A stretch of DNA of 64,000 nt from Maritalea myrionectae DSM 19524. GTDB lineage: Bacteria > Pseudomonadota > Alphaproteobacteria > Rhizobiales > Devosiaceae. Below the pieces are notes generated by a model. The model had not been told where the DNA came from. It was given only the letters and a program-made list of their open reading frames with translations, and made no database searches. Of this stretch, positions 17,276 through 26,583 are shown piece by piece. The number at the start of each line of letters is the position of its first letter. The first letter of the stretch is position 1. The position numbers and the translations under genes were made by a program. The DNA lies in the NCBI RefSeq assembly GCF_000423365.1, contig NZ_AUHV01000003.1, positions 1 through 64,000 of the forward strand, in the 5' to 3' direction.

Positions 17276-17293
17276 AGAACAACTACTTGTTCT
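17276..17293. promoter_or_regulatory. Inverted repeat upstream of ATP-grasp/flippase operon
   Basis: AGAACAA-CTAC-TTGTTCT, a 7-bp inverted repeat about 60 bp upstream of the ATP-grasp start. It could be an operator of the operon. No other support. Confidence 0.3.
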
Positions 17294-17482
17294 AGCTCGA
17301 TTTCACGCCACCCAGTCCACAGATGGAGCGAAAACCAGTTACAATCTAGCCTTTGAAGCAAAGGAAAGCATTAAATATTGACGATTAAGGTTAAGAACGC
17401 ACACACCGAAGCAACACACAAAAATGTCGGACAAAGCACGACGCATTCACGCTGGAACTGAATATGATCAATGTGGAGAAAA

Positions 17483-17558
17483 TGGTGCCGGTTGAGAGAC
17501 TTGAACTCCCGACCCACTGATTACAAATCAGTTGCTCTACCAACTGAGCTAAACCGGC
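17483..17558 (-). tRNA. tRNA-Thr (UGU)
   Basis: A complete 76-base cloverleaf on the minus strand; acceptor GCCGGTT pairs with AACCGGC, the anticodon loop TTTGTAA gives UGU, the T-loop is GTTCAAGTC, and CCA is encoded. It is divergent from nadK. Confidence 0.96.
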
Positions 17559-17739
17559 TCCGAGGCGCTTGCTAGCACCCAATTTTAGTTTGCGCAAGAC
17601 TGATTTTTCAAAAATTTTTCGAAATTTCAGAAGTCTAAGAGAAACAATGTGTTTTTCACCGAATTGGACTTCCACTTGGTCCCAAGAGTATGCAATCAAT
17701 AGGTCAGCTTCTGAACAGCACTGGCAAGGATCATCAGCC

Positions 17740-18516
17740 GTGACCCGAAATAAATTTGAAAAGATCTGCTTTATTTCCAACGGCTCTGATCAATCCAAGG
17801 CCGCCTTGCAGGAACTGGTTGTTCTTTATGGCAATTGCGAATTTGACGACGCCGATATCATTGTCGCTTTGGGTGGCGATGGCTTGATGCTGGAAACTTT
17901 GCACCGGGTGATGGACCGTAATATCCCCGTCTATGGCATGAATTTTGGCTCCATCGGCTTTTTGATGAACGAATTTCATACAGAAAATTTGCGCGATAGA
18001 CTCCATGCCGCCGAGCAATCGGACATCCACCCTTTGCGCATGCAGGTCACCACCAAAGAAGGCGAAACCCACGAAGCGCTGGCCTTAAACGAAGTGTCGC
18101 TGTTGCGCTCATCTTACCAGGCGGCCAAATTGCAAATTCTTATTGATGGCAAAACACGGTTGGACGAGTTGGTCTGCGATGGCATTCTTGTCGCAACCCC
18201 TGCCGGGTCTACAGCTTACAATCTGTCAGCTCACGGTCCAATTCTGCCCATCGATTCTCCGCTATTGGCCCTCACCCCCATTTCGCCATTCCGCCCACGG
18301 CGCTGGCGCGGCGCGATTCTGTCAAATCGTGCGGAAGTGACCCTTATTCCTCACGAAGTGGATAAACGCCCGGTCAACGCGGTGGCCGACAGCAAGCCGT
18401 TTAAAAAGATCACGAAAGTGTCCATCAAAGAAGACCGCAGCCACAAGGTCACTCTCCTGTTCGATCCAGGCCACAGCTTGGACGAACGAGTGTTGAACGA
18501 ACAGTTTGGCTATTAG
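17740..18516 (+). CDS. nadK: NAD kinase
   Basis: 258 residues from a GTG at 17740 preceded by AAGGA, which matches the ~255-residue length of alphaproteobacterial NadK; the reading frame continues upstream but would run over tRNA-Thr. Motifs: VALGGDGLMLETLH (GGDG, ~43-56), NFGSIGFLMNE (~69-79) and TPAGSTAYNLSAHGP (~152-166). It phosphorylates NAD+ to NADP+ with ATP in the cytoplasm. Convergent with the DUF2336 gene, 4 bp apart. Confidence 0.94.
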   Translation: MTRNKFEKICFISNGSDQSKAALQELVVLYGNCEFDDADIIVALGGDGLMLETLHRVMDRNIPVYGMNFGSIGFLMNEFHTENLRDRLHAAEQSDIHPLRMQVTTKEGETHEALALNEVSLLRSSYQAAKLQILIDGKTRLDELVCDGILVATPAGSTAYNLSAHGPILPIDSPLLALTPISPFRPRRWRGAILSNRAEVTLIPHEVDKRPVNAVADSKPFKKITKVSIKEDRSHKVTLLFDPGHSLDERVLNEQFGY

Positions 18517-18520
18517 CAGT

Positions 18521-19729
18521 TTAGGCCGCGGGTAACGCGAGGGCCTCACCTCTTAATCGTGTCACGGCCAAGCGCGCCTCTTGTGGCGCCCGATCACAGA
18601 ATGTGGCCATGACACCGCGGGCCGCATTGCGGGCCAGCGTCACGTTCATTTCATTGAGATATGCGAAGAGCGGCACCAACACATCAGGTAAGTCACCATC
18701 ATGTTCATCGATCAGCGCCGTGATCAGTTGCGACACAACAAAGTGTCGCGCGGCCTGATCGACAGCCAGATCATGCGCACGCCCAACCGTCACCAGACGG
18801 CACATCAAATTGCTCAACGGCGCTTCAAATCCGCATTTCATGAACAGGGCAAACATCCCGCGGCGAGAGCCCTTCGCTAAAATTGAGCTGGCCTTATGCG
18901 CAGGCATCTTCGCCAATTGTGCCAAACATGACGAGAAGAACATGTGTCGACCAACCAAATAGGATTGGATCAATAGTCGCGGTGTAAGGCGACCACTCTC
19001 CACAAGAGCCTCAATATAGGCATATGCGCTCTTATCAGCGATATCATCACCGATATAAGTGGTCGCATCATCCACCAGATCGCGCATCAGCCGGGCCAAG
19101 CGCACAGGCTGTATCGCACCCTTCACATAGCGAGAGGCAGCGAGATCCTCTGCCACCTGTTCGGTCAATAAATATCGACCAGCAGCAGGCAAATCGACAT
19201 GACGGAGCAAGGCACCACGCATTTCCGCATCGTCAGCCCATCGGTCACAAAGTTCCAACATGCTGCTCTCAGAGAGCAACTCACCATTGCTTTCAATCAA
19301 CCGCAGATCAACCGCACGGCAATGTTTTGCCAAAAGTTCGGCAATCAATCTTGGTGAAAGGCTGGCGCGCCCGGCAATTGACAGCAAAACCGCCTCATCC
19401 CCGGCTTTGACCAATACATTCAAATCCACTTCGCGCAGCACGGGCGAATATTGAACAATCGCCGTGGCGATGATCGGGTCATCCTGGGCCAGCGCAAACA
19501 TCACAGGTCGTGGCGCATAATCTGAATGCAGCAACTCATAAGCCAGTGCCGCACGCACCTTCACACTAGTATCATCAAGAAAGCTCAGCACAGCCGCGTA
19601 TAGGGCCGCATGTTCATCTGCCGGCCCGTCGTGATCAAGATAGGCACGCGCGGCAATGCGCGCCGCCTGCCCCCGCTCTTCAGCATGGGGTGATTGAGAA
19701 AGATCAAGATAATCTTGATAACCAAGCAC
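18521..19729 (-). CDS. DUF2336 domain-containing protein
   Basis: A 402-residue all-helical protein built from HEAT-like repeats (for example VKVRAALAYELLHSD, SARLSPRLIAELL-type segments), matching DUF2336, a family common in Rhizobiales and Caulobacterales with no settled function. I prefer the GTG at 19729, with AAGGG about 9 bases upstream; the frame is open from a GTG at 19756. No signal peptide or membrane segment. It lies downstream of, and on the same strand as, a lytic transglycosylase. Confidence 0.82.
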   Translation of the reverse strand: MLGYQDYLDLSQSPHAEERGQAARIAARAYLDHDGPADEHAALYAAVLSFLDDTSVKVRAALAYELLHSDYAPRPVMFALAQDDPIIATAIVQYSPVLREVDLNVLVKAGDEAVLLSIAGRASLSPRLIAELLAKHCRAVDLRLIESNGELLSESSMLELCDRWADDAEMRGALLRHVDLPAAGRYLLTEQVAEDLAASRYVKGAIQPVRLARLMRDLVDDATTYIGDDIADKSAYAYIEALVESGRLTPRLLIQSYLVGRHMFFSSCLAQLAKMPAHKASSILAKGSRRGMFALFMKCGFEAPLSNLMCRLVTVGRAHDLAVDQAARHFVVSQLITALIDEHDGDLPDVLVPLFAYLNEMNVTLARNAARGVMATFCDRAPQEARLAVTRLRGEALALPAA

Positions 19730-19824
19730 GCAACTTACCCTTATGAACTCATACACTGGAGATCAAAATATCGTGCAAGAATTAAAGAACCGTTCACCAT
19801 AAATAAGGTGACGGCTTTCAACGG

Positions 19825-20649
19825 CTATTTCTTATAGAACGAGCTGAAAAAGCTCTGCTTTCCCTTGCCTGCCCCCGCTTCGGTGGGTGCATATGCATTG
19901 GTTGAGGGCACCCCTGTGGCGCGATAAAGCGATTCAAACGGGTTCACCAGGCTGGCGGGTTGCCGTACAGAAAATGGCCCCTGATTATCCAGCGCCATCT
20001 GCTGCGCCGCGAATTGGGTCGCGGCGGCTTGGTCCGCATTTTCCGGCGCGTGGTGTCGCACCAACACTTGATAAACCTGCTTAATGGTGCGCGGCTGGTC
20101 GCCATTATAAAAGATTGGACGATTTGCTTTTGCCTGTGCTTGAAAATGCTCAGCCGCAATCGCGTTTGGTTGTTCCAACCCGAGTTCAAATAGCTTCTGT
20201 GCCCCGCCTGCACCCAAAAAGTGGGCGATATATAATTCACCGGGGCTGGGCATTCGGCCAAATTTGTCTTTGAGATATTCCCCATTGCGGCGGGTAAAGG
20301 CCGCAGCCAAATCGGCAGCCATTTCCGGATCTTCGCGCAGCGCCAAAATCCCGGCTTTTTCCTGCGGATTTTTCACCTCATACCCGCGATCTGTGCGGGC
20401 GATCTTTTCAGCCAGATCGCCATAGCCCAGCTTGGGCCCTTCTTCCTTAATCACCTCCAGCCAAGTGCCTTCCAAGAACTGGAATAGCCCCACAGCCGAT
20501 GATGTTGCGGCGCGCGCTTCTGGATTGAGGGAGCTCTCACGCATGGCCGTTTGAAGCAAATAGCCGAAATCAACGCCGTTTTTGTCGCCAGCGCGCGTCA
20601 ACGCACGGGTCAGCTCCGGCGGCAGGCTATTTGCGTCAACTTTGGGCAT
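19825..20649 (-). CDS. Lytic transglycosylase-type protein (SLT-like)
   Basis: A 274-residue protein whose residues ~25-110 carry a lysozyme-like SLT fold: LLQTAMRESSLNPEAR with catalytic Glu38, then SSAVGLFQFLEGTW. The motif YIAHFLGAGGAQKLFEL (~140-156) is typical of the Rhizobiales group. There is no signal peptide at the N-terminus (MPKVDANSLPPEL), so export by the flagellar or another apparatus, or activity in lysis, should be considered. GGGGGCG precedes the ATG. The C-terminus ends in a short basic, Ser/Phe-rich tail. Confidence 0.82.
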   Translation of the reverse strand: MPKVDANSLPPELTRALTRAGDKNGVDFGYLLQTAMRESSLNPEARAATSSAVGLFQFLEGTWLEVIKEEGPKLGYGDLAEKIARTDRGYEVKNPQEKAGILALREDPEMAADLAAAFTRRNGEYLKDKFGRMPSPGELYIAHFLGAGGAQKLFELGLEQPNAIAAEHFQAQAKANRPIFYNGDQPRTIKQVYQVLVRHHAPENADQAAATQFAAQQMALDNQGPFSVRQPASLVNPFESLYRATGVPSTNAYAPTEAGAGKGKQSFFSSFYKK

Positions 20650-20714
20650 GTTCGCCCCCTAAAACGAATATTTACAACACATTAATCATAGCAAACTTGC
20701 TGCCATTTGCCCAA

Positions 20715-21293
20715 TTATTCGTGCCAATAGCTCACCACATCCTTCAATCTTGGGCGATCACGCTCCTGCGGTGCCACCTCTGGCGTACCAATGTGTACAA
20801 ATCCAACAAACTGCTCATCGGCCCCAGCGCCCAACATGGTCGCGGCATCCGCGTCAAAACTAAACCAGCGCGTCACCCAATGTGCCGCATAGCCATGGGC
20901 GTGTGCGGCATGAACCAAATTGAAGCACACGCAACCTGCGGAGAGCAATTGCTCCAACTCGGGCACTTTTGGGTGTTTTTGTGGTCGCGCCAAAACCCCA
21001 ATCGTCAGCGGCGCAGGCAAAAATCGCTTACGTTCAACCTCTAGAGTTTCATCATCAGCTTCAGGGTGCTTCTGCTGCCAAATATCCGCCAGCTTTTCCC
21101 CAACGATCTCGCGCATTGCACCTTGATAAACCACCATTCGCCACGGCACGATCTTGCCATGATCCGGCACACGTGCACCTATTTCCACGATCTGGTCCAA
21201 CTCGGCCACGGTTGGGCCGGGATTGGTCAAAAATGGGGCGGTGACAGAACGACGGTTTTTCAAATAATCAATCAGCGCGTCATGTTGCGGCAT
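20715..21293 (-). CDS. Nitroreductase family protein
   Basis: 192 residues from the ATG at 21293, with AAGGA upstream; an earlier ATG at 21329 lacks such a site. FMN-binding nitroreductase features: YLKNRRSVTAPFL (~10-22), ARVPDHGKIVPWRMVV (~40-55), and the C-terminal PRLKDVVSYWHE. It resembles the YdjA-like subgroup that reduces nitro-compounds or quinones with NAD(P)H. Divergent from the exported triple-repeat gene. Confidence 0.88.
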   Translation of the reverse strand: MPQHDALIDYLKNRRSVTAPFLTNPGPTVAELDQIVEIGARVPDHGKIVPWRMVVYQGAMREIVGEKLADIWQQKHPEADDETLEVERKRFLPAPLTIGVLARPQKHPKVPELEQLLSAGCVCFNLVHAAHAHGYAAHWVTRWFSFDADAATMLGAGADEQFVGFVHIGTPEVAPQERDRPRLKDVVSYWHE

Positions 21294-21402
21294 CGGCTTT
21301 TCCTTAGTGTCTTTGTAAACCAATTGCACTTATGTCATAGCTAATGCCTAATCTGAATATGCATTGCCAAAATTTGAACGAAATCTGAGCTAAAGTGCAC
21401 TT

Positions 21403-22377
21403 ATGGTCACGATTCATCGCCTCCCCGCCCATTGGGCAGCCTCAATGCTCCTTGCCATCGGTCTGTTAGGATCAACTGCGCCCGCATTCGGCCAGGAGAG
21501 TGCGCCAGTGCCTCCCCCTCGCCCTGCAGACATTGGCGACAGCGGTGAAACAACACCTGACGAGCAGCCCGCGGCAACGGGCACATCAGTTCCGGTCGTC
21601 ACCAACGTGCCAAAACCCGGCAAACCGCAACCCGTCACCATCGCCGCGAAAATCGCGGAAGATGGTGAAATCATTCCGCAAGGGATCGTGTGGCGGGTCT
21701 ACAGCACAACACCCAACGCAAATGGGGAGTTGGAGCTTCTCGACAAGTCGGAAGAAACCCCTGCAATCTTTAGCCTGTCCCCTGGGCAATATGTGGTGCA
21801 CGCCGCCTATGGGCGTGCCCAAGCCTCAGACACGGTGACTGTAGAGCCCGGCCCGAATCAACTCGATATCATCCTCGATGTCGGTGGTTTAAAGCTGAAT
21901 GCCGCCATTTCTGGCGACATCAATATCCCGGACCGTTTTTTGCGCTTCAACGTCCACACCCGTGACGCCGAAGGACAATCCGTGCTGGTTGCCCGAGCCG
22001 TCCAGCCAAATCAACTTTTGCACCTGAACTCCGGCACCTATTCGGTCACCTCTTATTTCGGCAGCATCAATGCCACTGCTAAGGCTGATTTGCAGGTCCG
22101 CCCCGGCCAGCTCACCGAAGCTACGCTTTATCACAAAGCCGCCCAAGTCACCTTTAAGCTGGTCTCAGAGCCAGGTGGCGAGGCGATTGCTGATACAAGC
22201 TGGATTGTGAAAACCCCTTCGGGCGAAACCGTTTATGAGGAAGCAACTGCATTTCCGGCCACCGTTTTGGCGCAAGGTGAATATATTTTGCTGGCCCGAC
22301 TGGGCGACCGAGTGTTCAACCGCGAATTCGAAGTGTTGCCTGGCCTGCCGCGCGAAATCGAAATTATAACGCAATAG
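21403..22377 (+). CDS. Exported protein with three beta-sandwich-like repeats, unknown function
   Basis: 324 residues: a signal peptide (~1-30, cleavage after AFG), a Pro/Thr-rich linker (~31-75), then three related segments of 75-90 residues. Each contains a W/F-x-V strand, a short charged hairpin, an L..G.Y.V turn followed by a small-residue strand and a V.PG.....-type closing strand: SLSPGQYVVHAAYG ... VEPGPNQ; HLNSGTYSVTSYFG ... VRPGQLT; VLAQGEYILLARLG ... VLPGLPR. This pattern is like PEGA or carboxypeptidase-regulatory-like domains. Periplasmic or surface role; no enzyme motif. The next gene follows on the same strand after 52 bp. Confidence 0.7.
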   Translation: MVTIHRLPAHWAASMLLAIGLLGSTAPAFGQESAPVPPPRPADIGDSGETTPDEQPAATGTSVPVVTNVPKPGKPQPVTIAAKIAEDGEIIPQGIVWRVYSTTPNANGELELLDKSEETPAIFSLSPGQYVVHAAYGRAQASDTVTVEPGPNQLDIILDVGGLKLNAAISGDINIPDRFLRFNVHTRDAEGQSVLVARAVQPNQLLHLNSGTYSVTSYFGSINATAKADLQVRPGQLTEATLYHKAAQVTFKLVSEPGGEAIADTSWIVKTPSGETVYEEATAFPATVLAQGEYILLARLGDRVFNREFEVLPGLPREIEIITQ

Positions 22378-22429
22378 TCGATCCAAGATCGATGCATGTG
22401 CGTATCCTTCTCAACCTATGGAGAAGACA

Positions 22430-22939
22430 ATGCGCACACGCCACCTGTTTCTAGCAACCCTGCTCAGTTTCTTTGCGATCGCCACACCTGTTCTGGCGCA
22501 ACAATTCCCGACCATCGCATCCAAAGACCTGAATGAGCGGGCTGTTACCCTGCCGCAGGATTTCGCCGCGAACCGCTCCCTGCTGTTCATTGCTTTCGAG
22601 CAGGAGCAGCAAACCGACGTCAACACATGGCTGCCTTTTGCGGAGCAACTGGAGCAAAATGGTCAAGCAAAGTTTTATGAATTGCCAGTTTTGCCTTCGG
22701 CACTGCGTCTTGCTGGTGGCTTTATTCAAAATGGCATGCGCTCTGGCATTCCATCACAAGCAACGCGCGCCAAAACCATCACACTTTACACAAATGTGTC
22801 GCGGTTTAGAGCAAATCTGGGATTGGGGCCAACCAATCAAATCTATGCTGTGGTGATCGATCGTACGGGGAAAGTTTTGGCTGTAGAAAGCGGCGCATAT
22901 TCTGAAGCAAAAGCTCAAAAACTACGCGCCGCTCTATAA
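22430..22939 (+). CDS. Periplasmic thioredoxin-fold-like protein (ATP10-type), unknown function
   Basis: 169 residues from the ATG at 22430, which has GGAGAAGAC directly upstream; an ATG at 22418 is also in frame. A signal peptide (~1-24, cleavage after LAQ) is followed by FPTIASKDLNERAVTLPQDF, a pattern seen in thioredoxin-like and ATP10-related proteins, but no CxxC pair is present, so it is not a redox enzyme. The C-terminal VVIDRTGKVLAVESG resembles a thioredoxin-fold beta hairpin. Function unknown. It converges with thrS 2 bp away. Confidence 0.6.
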   Translation: MRTRHLFLATLLSFFAIATPVLAQQFPTIASKDLNERAVTLPQDFAANRSLLFIAFEQEQQTDVNTWLPFAEQLEQNGQAKFYELPVLPSALRLAGGFIQNGMRSGIPSQATRAKTITLYTNVSRFRANLGLGPTNQIYAVVIDRTGKVLAVESGAYSEAKAQKLRAAL

Positions 22940-22941
22940 AA

Positions 22942-24900
22942 CTATGCCAAATCAGGCGGCGTTGCCTCTTTGGCCAGGGCCGCGACCGCCTCGTCGACGC
23001 TGACGACCTTTTGCCCTTTTTCGCCGAGGCGACGAATGGAGACCGTGCCTTCTTCGGCTTCGCGCTCACCAAGCACAAGAATGGCTGGCACTTTCTGGGT
23101 CGAATGCTCGCGCACCTTATAGTTGATCTTTTCATTGCGGAAATCGGTCTCAACCCGAAGGCCCGCCGCTTTCAGCTTTTCAACAACCTTCATGGCCGCA
23201 GGATCAACATCTGAGATGATGGTCGCAACAACCGCCTGGGTCGGGGCCAACCACATCGGCATACGGCCAGCATGGTTTTCGATCAAAATGCCGATAAAGC
23301 GCTCCAACGTGCCAAGCACTGCGCGGTGCAACATCACCGGGCGTTGGCGCGAGCCATCTTCAGCTATGTAAGAGGCGTCCAAACGCTCAGGCAGAACGAA
23401 GTCGAGCTGCAAGGTGCCACACTGCCAAGACCGACCAATAGCATCTTTCAAATGGAACTCGAGCTTAGGTCCATAAAAGGCGCCCTCACCTTCGGCGATC
23501 TCAAACTCGCGGCCAGTTGCCCGCAACGCATCGCCCAGGCCTTTTTCAGCTTGATCCCAGGTCTCATCGCTACCCGCCCGCGTGTCAGGGCGTGTCGCCA
23601 ACAAGATTTTGACTTCGGTAAAGCCCAAATCCTCATAGACAGAATCGAGCAACGCACAAAAGGCTTCAGTTTCTGAAGTGATTTGATCTTCACGACAGAA
23701 CACATGACCATCATCTTGCGTCATTTGCCGCACGCGCATCAGCCCGTGCAACGCACCATGCGCTTCATTCCGGTGGCAGCAGCCAAACTCAGCAAAACGC
23801 AATGGCAAATCGCGATAGGATTTGATGCCCTGATTGAAGACCTGAATATGCGCAGGGCAGTTCATCGGCTTCAACGCCATCAGTTTGGAATCAGGCGCCA
23901 CATCCAACTGTTCAGCATCAGAGGCAAATTCCAAATCCGGCACCACAAACATGTCCTCACGGAACTTGCTCCAGTGGCCAGATTTTTCCCACAATTTGCT
24001 GTCCATCAGCTGCGGGGTCTTGATCTCTTTATAACCAGCAGCATTCACCTTGCGACGAATATAGCTTTCCATCTGATTATAGATGTTAAAGCCTTTTGGA
24101 TGCCAGAACACCGACCCCTGCGCCTCTTCCTGCAAATGGAAAAGGTCAAGCTCTTTACCCAGCTTGCGGTGATCGCGCTTTTCAGCTTCTTCGATCATGT
24201 GCAAATAGGCTTTGAGTTGCTTTGGGTTGGCCCAAGCAGTGCCATAAATGCGCGACAACATCTTGTTGTTGCTGTCCCCGCGCCAATAGGCACCAGCCAC
24301 TTTGGTCAGTTTAAAGGCCACACCAACATCTTTGGTGCTGCGCATATGCGGACCACGGCACAAGTCAAACCATTGACCTTGCTTATAGATTTTCAGGTCT
24401 TCATCGCCAGGAATGGCATCGATCAGCTCGACTTTATAATCTTCGCCTTTGGCCGCAAAAACGCGCTTGGCTTCCTCGCGGTCCCAAACTTCCTTGGTGA
24501 ACTCCGCACCGCGCTCGATAATTTGAGCCATTTTCTTCTCAATGGCTTCAAAATCTTGCTCGGTAAAATGCTGATCACGTGCAAAGTCGTAATAAAAGCC
24601 ATTTTCAATTACCGGGCCGATGGTCACTTGAGTGTCCGGCCACAGCTCTTGCACGGCCTCAGCCAACACGTGTGCACAATCGTGGCGGATCAATTCCAGC
24701 GCAGCTTCATCATCGCGCTGCACAAACTCAATCGCCCCATCCTGCTCAAACGGGTCAGAAAGATCGGTCAGCACGCCATCGACGCGCATGGCAACGGTTT
24801 TTTTCGCCAATGACTTTGAAATAGATTCAACAATCGTGGTGCCGGTGGTACCGCGAGGATATTCTCGAACTGCACCATCAGGAAACGACACATTGACCAT
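22942..24900 (-). CDS. thrS: Threonyl-tRNA synthetase
   Basis: 652 residues from the ATG at 24900; a second ATG at 24906 is too close to the GGAG site. Domain order: N-terminal TGS ([15 protein letters not shown]), editing domain with [11 protein letters not shown] (~76) and LCRGPH, catalytic class II core with [12 protein letters not shown] (motif 2, Cys-containing zinc site) and [14 protein letters not shown] (motif 3), and an anticodon-binding domain from ~550. It charges tRNA-Thr. No T-box or other leader is visible upstream. Confidence 0.97.
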   Translation of the reverse strand: MVNVSFPDGAVREYPRGTTGTTIVESISKSLAKKTVAMRVDGVLTDLSDPFEQDGAIEFVQRDDEAALELIRHDCAHVLAEAVQELWPDTQVTIGPVIENGFYYDFARDQHFTEQDFEAIEKKMAQIIERGAEFTKEVWDREEAKRVFAAKGEDYKVELIDAIPGDEDLKIYKQGQWFDLCRGPHMRSTKDVGVAFKLTKVAGAYWRGDSNNKMLSRIYGTAWANPKQLKAYLHMIEEAEKRDHRKLGKELDLFHLQEEAQGSVFWHPKGFNIYNQMESYIRRKVNAAGYKEIKTPQLMDSKLWEKSGHWSKFREDMFVVPDLEFASDAEQLDVAPDSKLMALKPMNCPAHIQVFNQGIKSYRDLPLRFAEFGCCHRNEAHGALHGLMRVRQMTQDDGHVFCREDQITSETEAFCALLDSVYEDLGFTEVKILLATRPDTRAGSDETWDQAEKGLGDALRATGREFEIAEGEGAFYGPKLEFHLKDAIGRSWQCGTLQLDFVLPERLDASYIAEDGSRQRPVMLHRAVLGTLERFIGILIENHAGRMPMWLAPTQAVVATIISDVDPAAMKVVEKLKAAGLRVETDFRNEKINYKVREHSTQKVPAILVLGEREAEEGTVSIRRLGEKGQKVVSVDEAVAALAKEATPPDLA

Positions 24901-24990
24901 GATCATTTTCTCCACTTCATATAAGTCAAATTGCCATGCCACATCATGCGGCATGATCCGTCAAAGAGGTTGCTTTAGCATGTTTTGAAA

Positions 24991-25299
24991 TTATTTCCAG
25001 CGCCCAAAGCGCCAAGGGGCATACCATTTTGCCTTTTTTGGCAAAGATTCGGGCACAGGATCAAATCCATCCGTACCGCCGGGTCGGCAGCGATAGATGC
25101 GCGCCGCGCCCATCCAGCCGCCGGGCCAAAATCCATATTGCTTGATCGCCAACAGCGTAAATTCGGAGCAAGACGGCGCATGGCGGCACGTTCGACCCAT
25201 AAAAGCGGAAAGCGTATAGCGGTAAAGTGTAATCAAGCCAATCGCGAGCCAGCGAAAAGGGAAATCAATAATCCGACCGATCAGCCTCAAAATGCTCAC
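24991..25299 (-). CDS. yidD: Membrane protein insertion efficiency factor YidD
   Basis: A 102-residue protein with an N-terminal amphipathic/hydrophobic stretch and the family signature CRHAPSCSEF (~38-47), then GGWMGAARIYRCRPGG. YidD assists YidC-dependent membrane insertion. It overlaps the upstream IscU-like gene by 4 bp, so the two are coupled. In this group yidD is often placed with this scaffold-type gene rather than with rnpA. Confidence 0.93.
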   Translation of the reverse strand: MSILRLIGRIIDFPFRWLAIGLITLYRYTLSAFMGRTCRHAPSCSEFTLLAIKQYGFWPGGWMGAARIYRCRPGGTDGFDPVPESLPKKAKWYAPWRFGRWK

Positions 25300-25739
25300 G
25301 CGCTTTTCGCCTGTAATTCAATTTGATCCAGCGCGTCACAAATCGCGTCAAACACCAGCATTACAGAGGCGTGCCGCTGCGGAAAATCTTTGACGGGTTG
25401 CAAATATTTCAGGTCGGCAAACCGACCGCTGGGCGGCGGTCCATCTTCCTTCAGCATCGAAAGCATTTCAGTGCGCACCAAGCGCAACTCATCTGCCGTG
25501 GCCCCCAGAATATGACGCGCCATAATTGACGCGGCTGTTTGGCCCAACGCACAAGTTGCAACCTCATGACCATAAGCCGCAACAACCCCATCGCGCACAC
25601 TCAAATCAATCTCAATCGTGGATCCACACACGCGTGAGTGCCGACGCGCGCTCGCGTCCGGTGCGTCCAGACGTGGCAAGTCCGGCAGATTGCCTGCATA
25701 TTCGAGAATTTTTTGATTGTAGATATCGCCAAACGACAT
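25296..25739 (-). CDS. IscU/SufU-like iron-sulfur cluster scaffold family protein
   Basis: A 147-residue NifU-N type protein. The cluster-ligand positions include RVCGSTIEIDL (Cys ~38) and TCALGQTAASIMA (Cys ~63). The third usual Cys near the C-terminal helix is replaced: PQRHASVMLVFDA carries His-Ala there. A role in cluster assembly is therefore likely but less certain than for canonical IscU. It is the first gene of a two-gene unit with yidD and is divergent from folE. Confidence 0.82.
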   Translation of the reverse strand: MSFGDIYNQKILEYAGNLPDLPRLDAPDASARRHSRVCGSTIEIDLSVRDGVVAAYGHEVATCALGQTAASIMARHILGATADELRLVRTEMLSMLKEDGPPPSGRFADLKYLQPVKDFPQRHASVMLVFDAICDALDQIELQAKSA

Positions 25740-25908
25740 TGTGAACCTATTCGCGCGCTAGAACACTTGTTTCTTATAAGATAAGCATCATATATTGCGC
25801 TTCAAGCAAAACCAAGCCAGTGCCCGGTCTTTCACTTTGGCGTGTGAAATGAGTAAACCGTTCAGTCTCTGGTCCCGTATATAAGGTCGACGCCATCAGG
25901 AGATGATC

Positions 25909-26535
25909 ATGGATGCGACCATAAAATCTATAAGAAAAGACCTCCCGACAACCAAATCAGTTGTTCGCCCCACCCGCGATGAGGCAGAGCAAGCCGTGCG
26001 TACCCTGCTGGCATGGGCTGGCGAAGATGTAACGCGCGAAGGTTTGTTGGAAACCCCAAAACGTGTGGCAAAAGCCTATGAAGAATTCTTCGAAGGCTAC
26101 ACTTTGGATGCGGAAGAAGTGCTCAACAAAACATTCCGCGATGTTGGCGGCTATGATGACATGGTGCTGGTGAAGGACATTCCATTCTTTTCACACTGTG
26201 AGCACCATATGGTGCCCTTCGTCGGCAAAGCACACATTGCCTATCTGCCAACGGACGCCGTCGTTGGGTTGTCCAAACTTGGCCGCGTCACCGACGTGTT
26301 CGCCAAGCGTTTTCAAACCCAGGAAAACCTGACCCAGCAAATTATCGATGCGATCAATGATAATCTCAATCCTCGGGGCGCCGCTGTGATGCTTGAGGCA
26401 GAGCATATGTGCATGTCCCTGCGCGGCGTGAAAAAGCACGGCGCGACAACCCTGACGCAACGCTTTACCGGCGTTTTTGCCGAAGAACCGAAAGAGCAGG
26501 ATCGCTTTTTCCACCTCTTGGCGATGCAAAAATAA
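25909..26535 (+). CDS. folE: GTP cyclohydrolase I
   Basis: 208 residues from the ATG at 25909, with GGAG six bases upstream (an ATG at 25903 overlaps it). Zinc and active-site motifs [12 protein letters not shown] (~89-100) and [11 protein letters not shown] (~165-175), and the GLSKLGRV segment, are all present. It converts GTP to 7,8-dihydroneopterin triphosphate, the first step of tetrahydrofolate synthesis. hisI follows on the same strand after 48 bp. Confidence 0.97.
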   Translation: MDATIKSIRKDLPTTKSVVRPTRDEAEQAVRTLLAWAGEDVTREGLLETPKRVAKAYEEFFEGYTLDAEEVLNKTFRDVGGYDDMVLVKDIPFFSHCEHHMVPFVGKAHIAYLPTDAVVGLSKLGRVTDVFAKRFQTQENLTQQIIDAINDNLNPRGAAVMLEAEHMCMSLRGVKKHGATTLTQRFTGVFAEEPKEQDRFFHLLAMQK

Positions 26536-26583
26536 GCGCGATCAAGTCTGGCATTCCTCATAGGCGCTGTTTATAACGTGCCT

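Noticed and set aside
23683-24813. A 376-codon plus-strand frame opposite thrS
   Set aside because: Entirely antisense to a clear threonyl-tRNA synthetase with no family resemblance or ribosome site.
24901-24990. A T-box or attenuator ahead of thrS
   Set aside because: The leader is short, has no Thr codon run or clear alternative stems, and T-boxes are not expected in this phylum.
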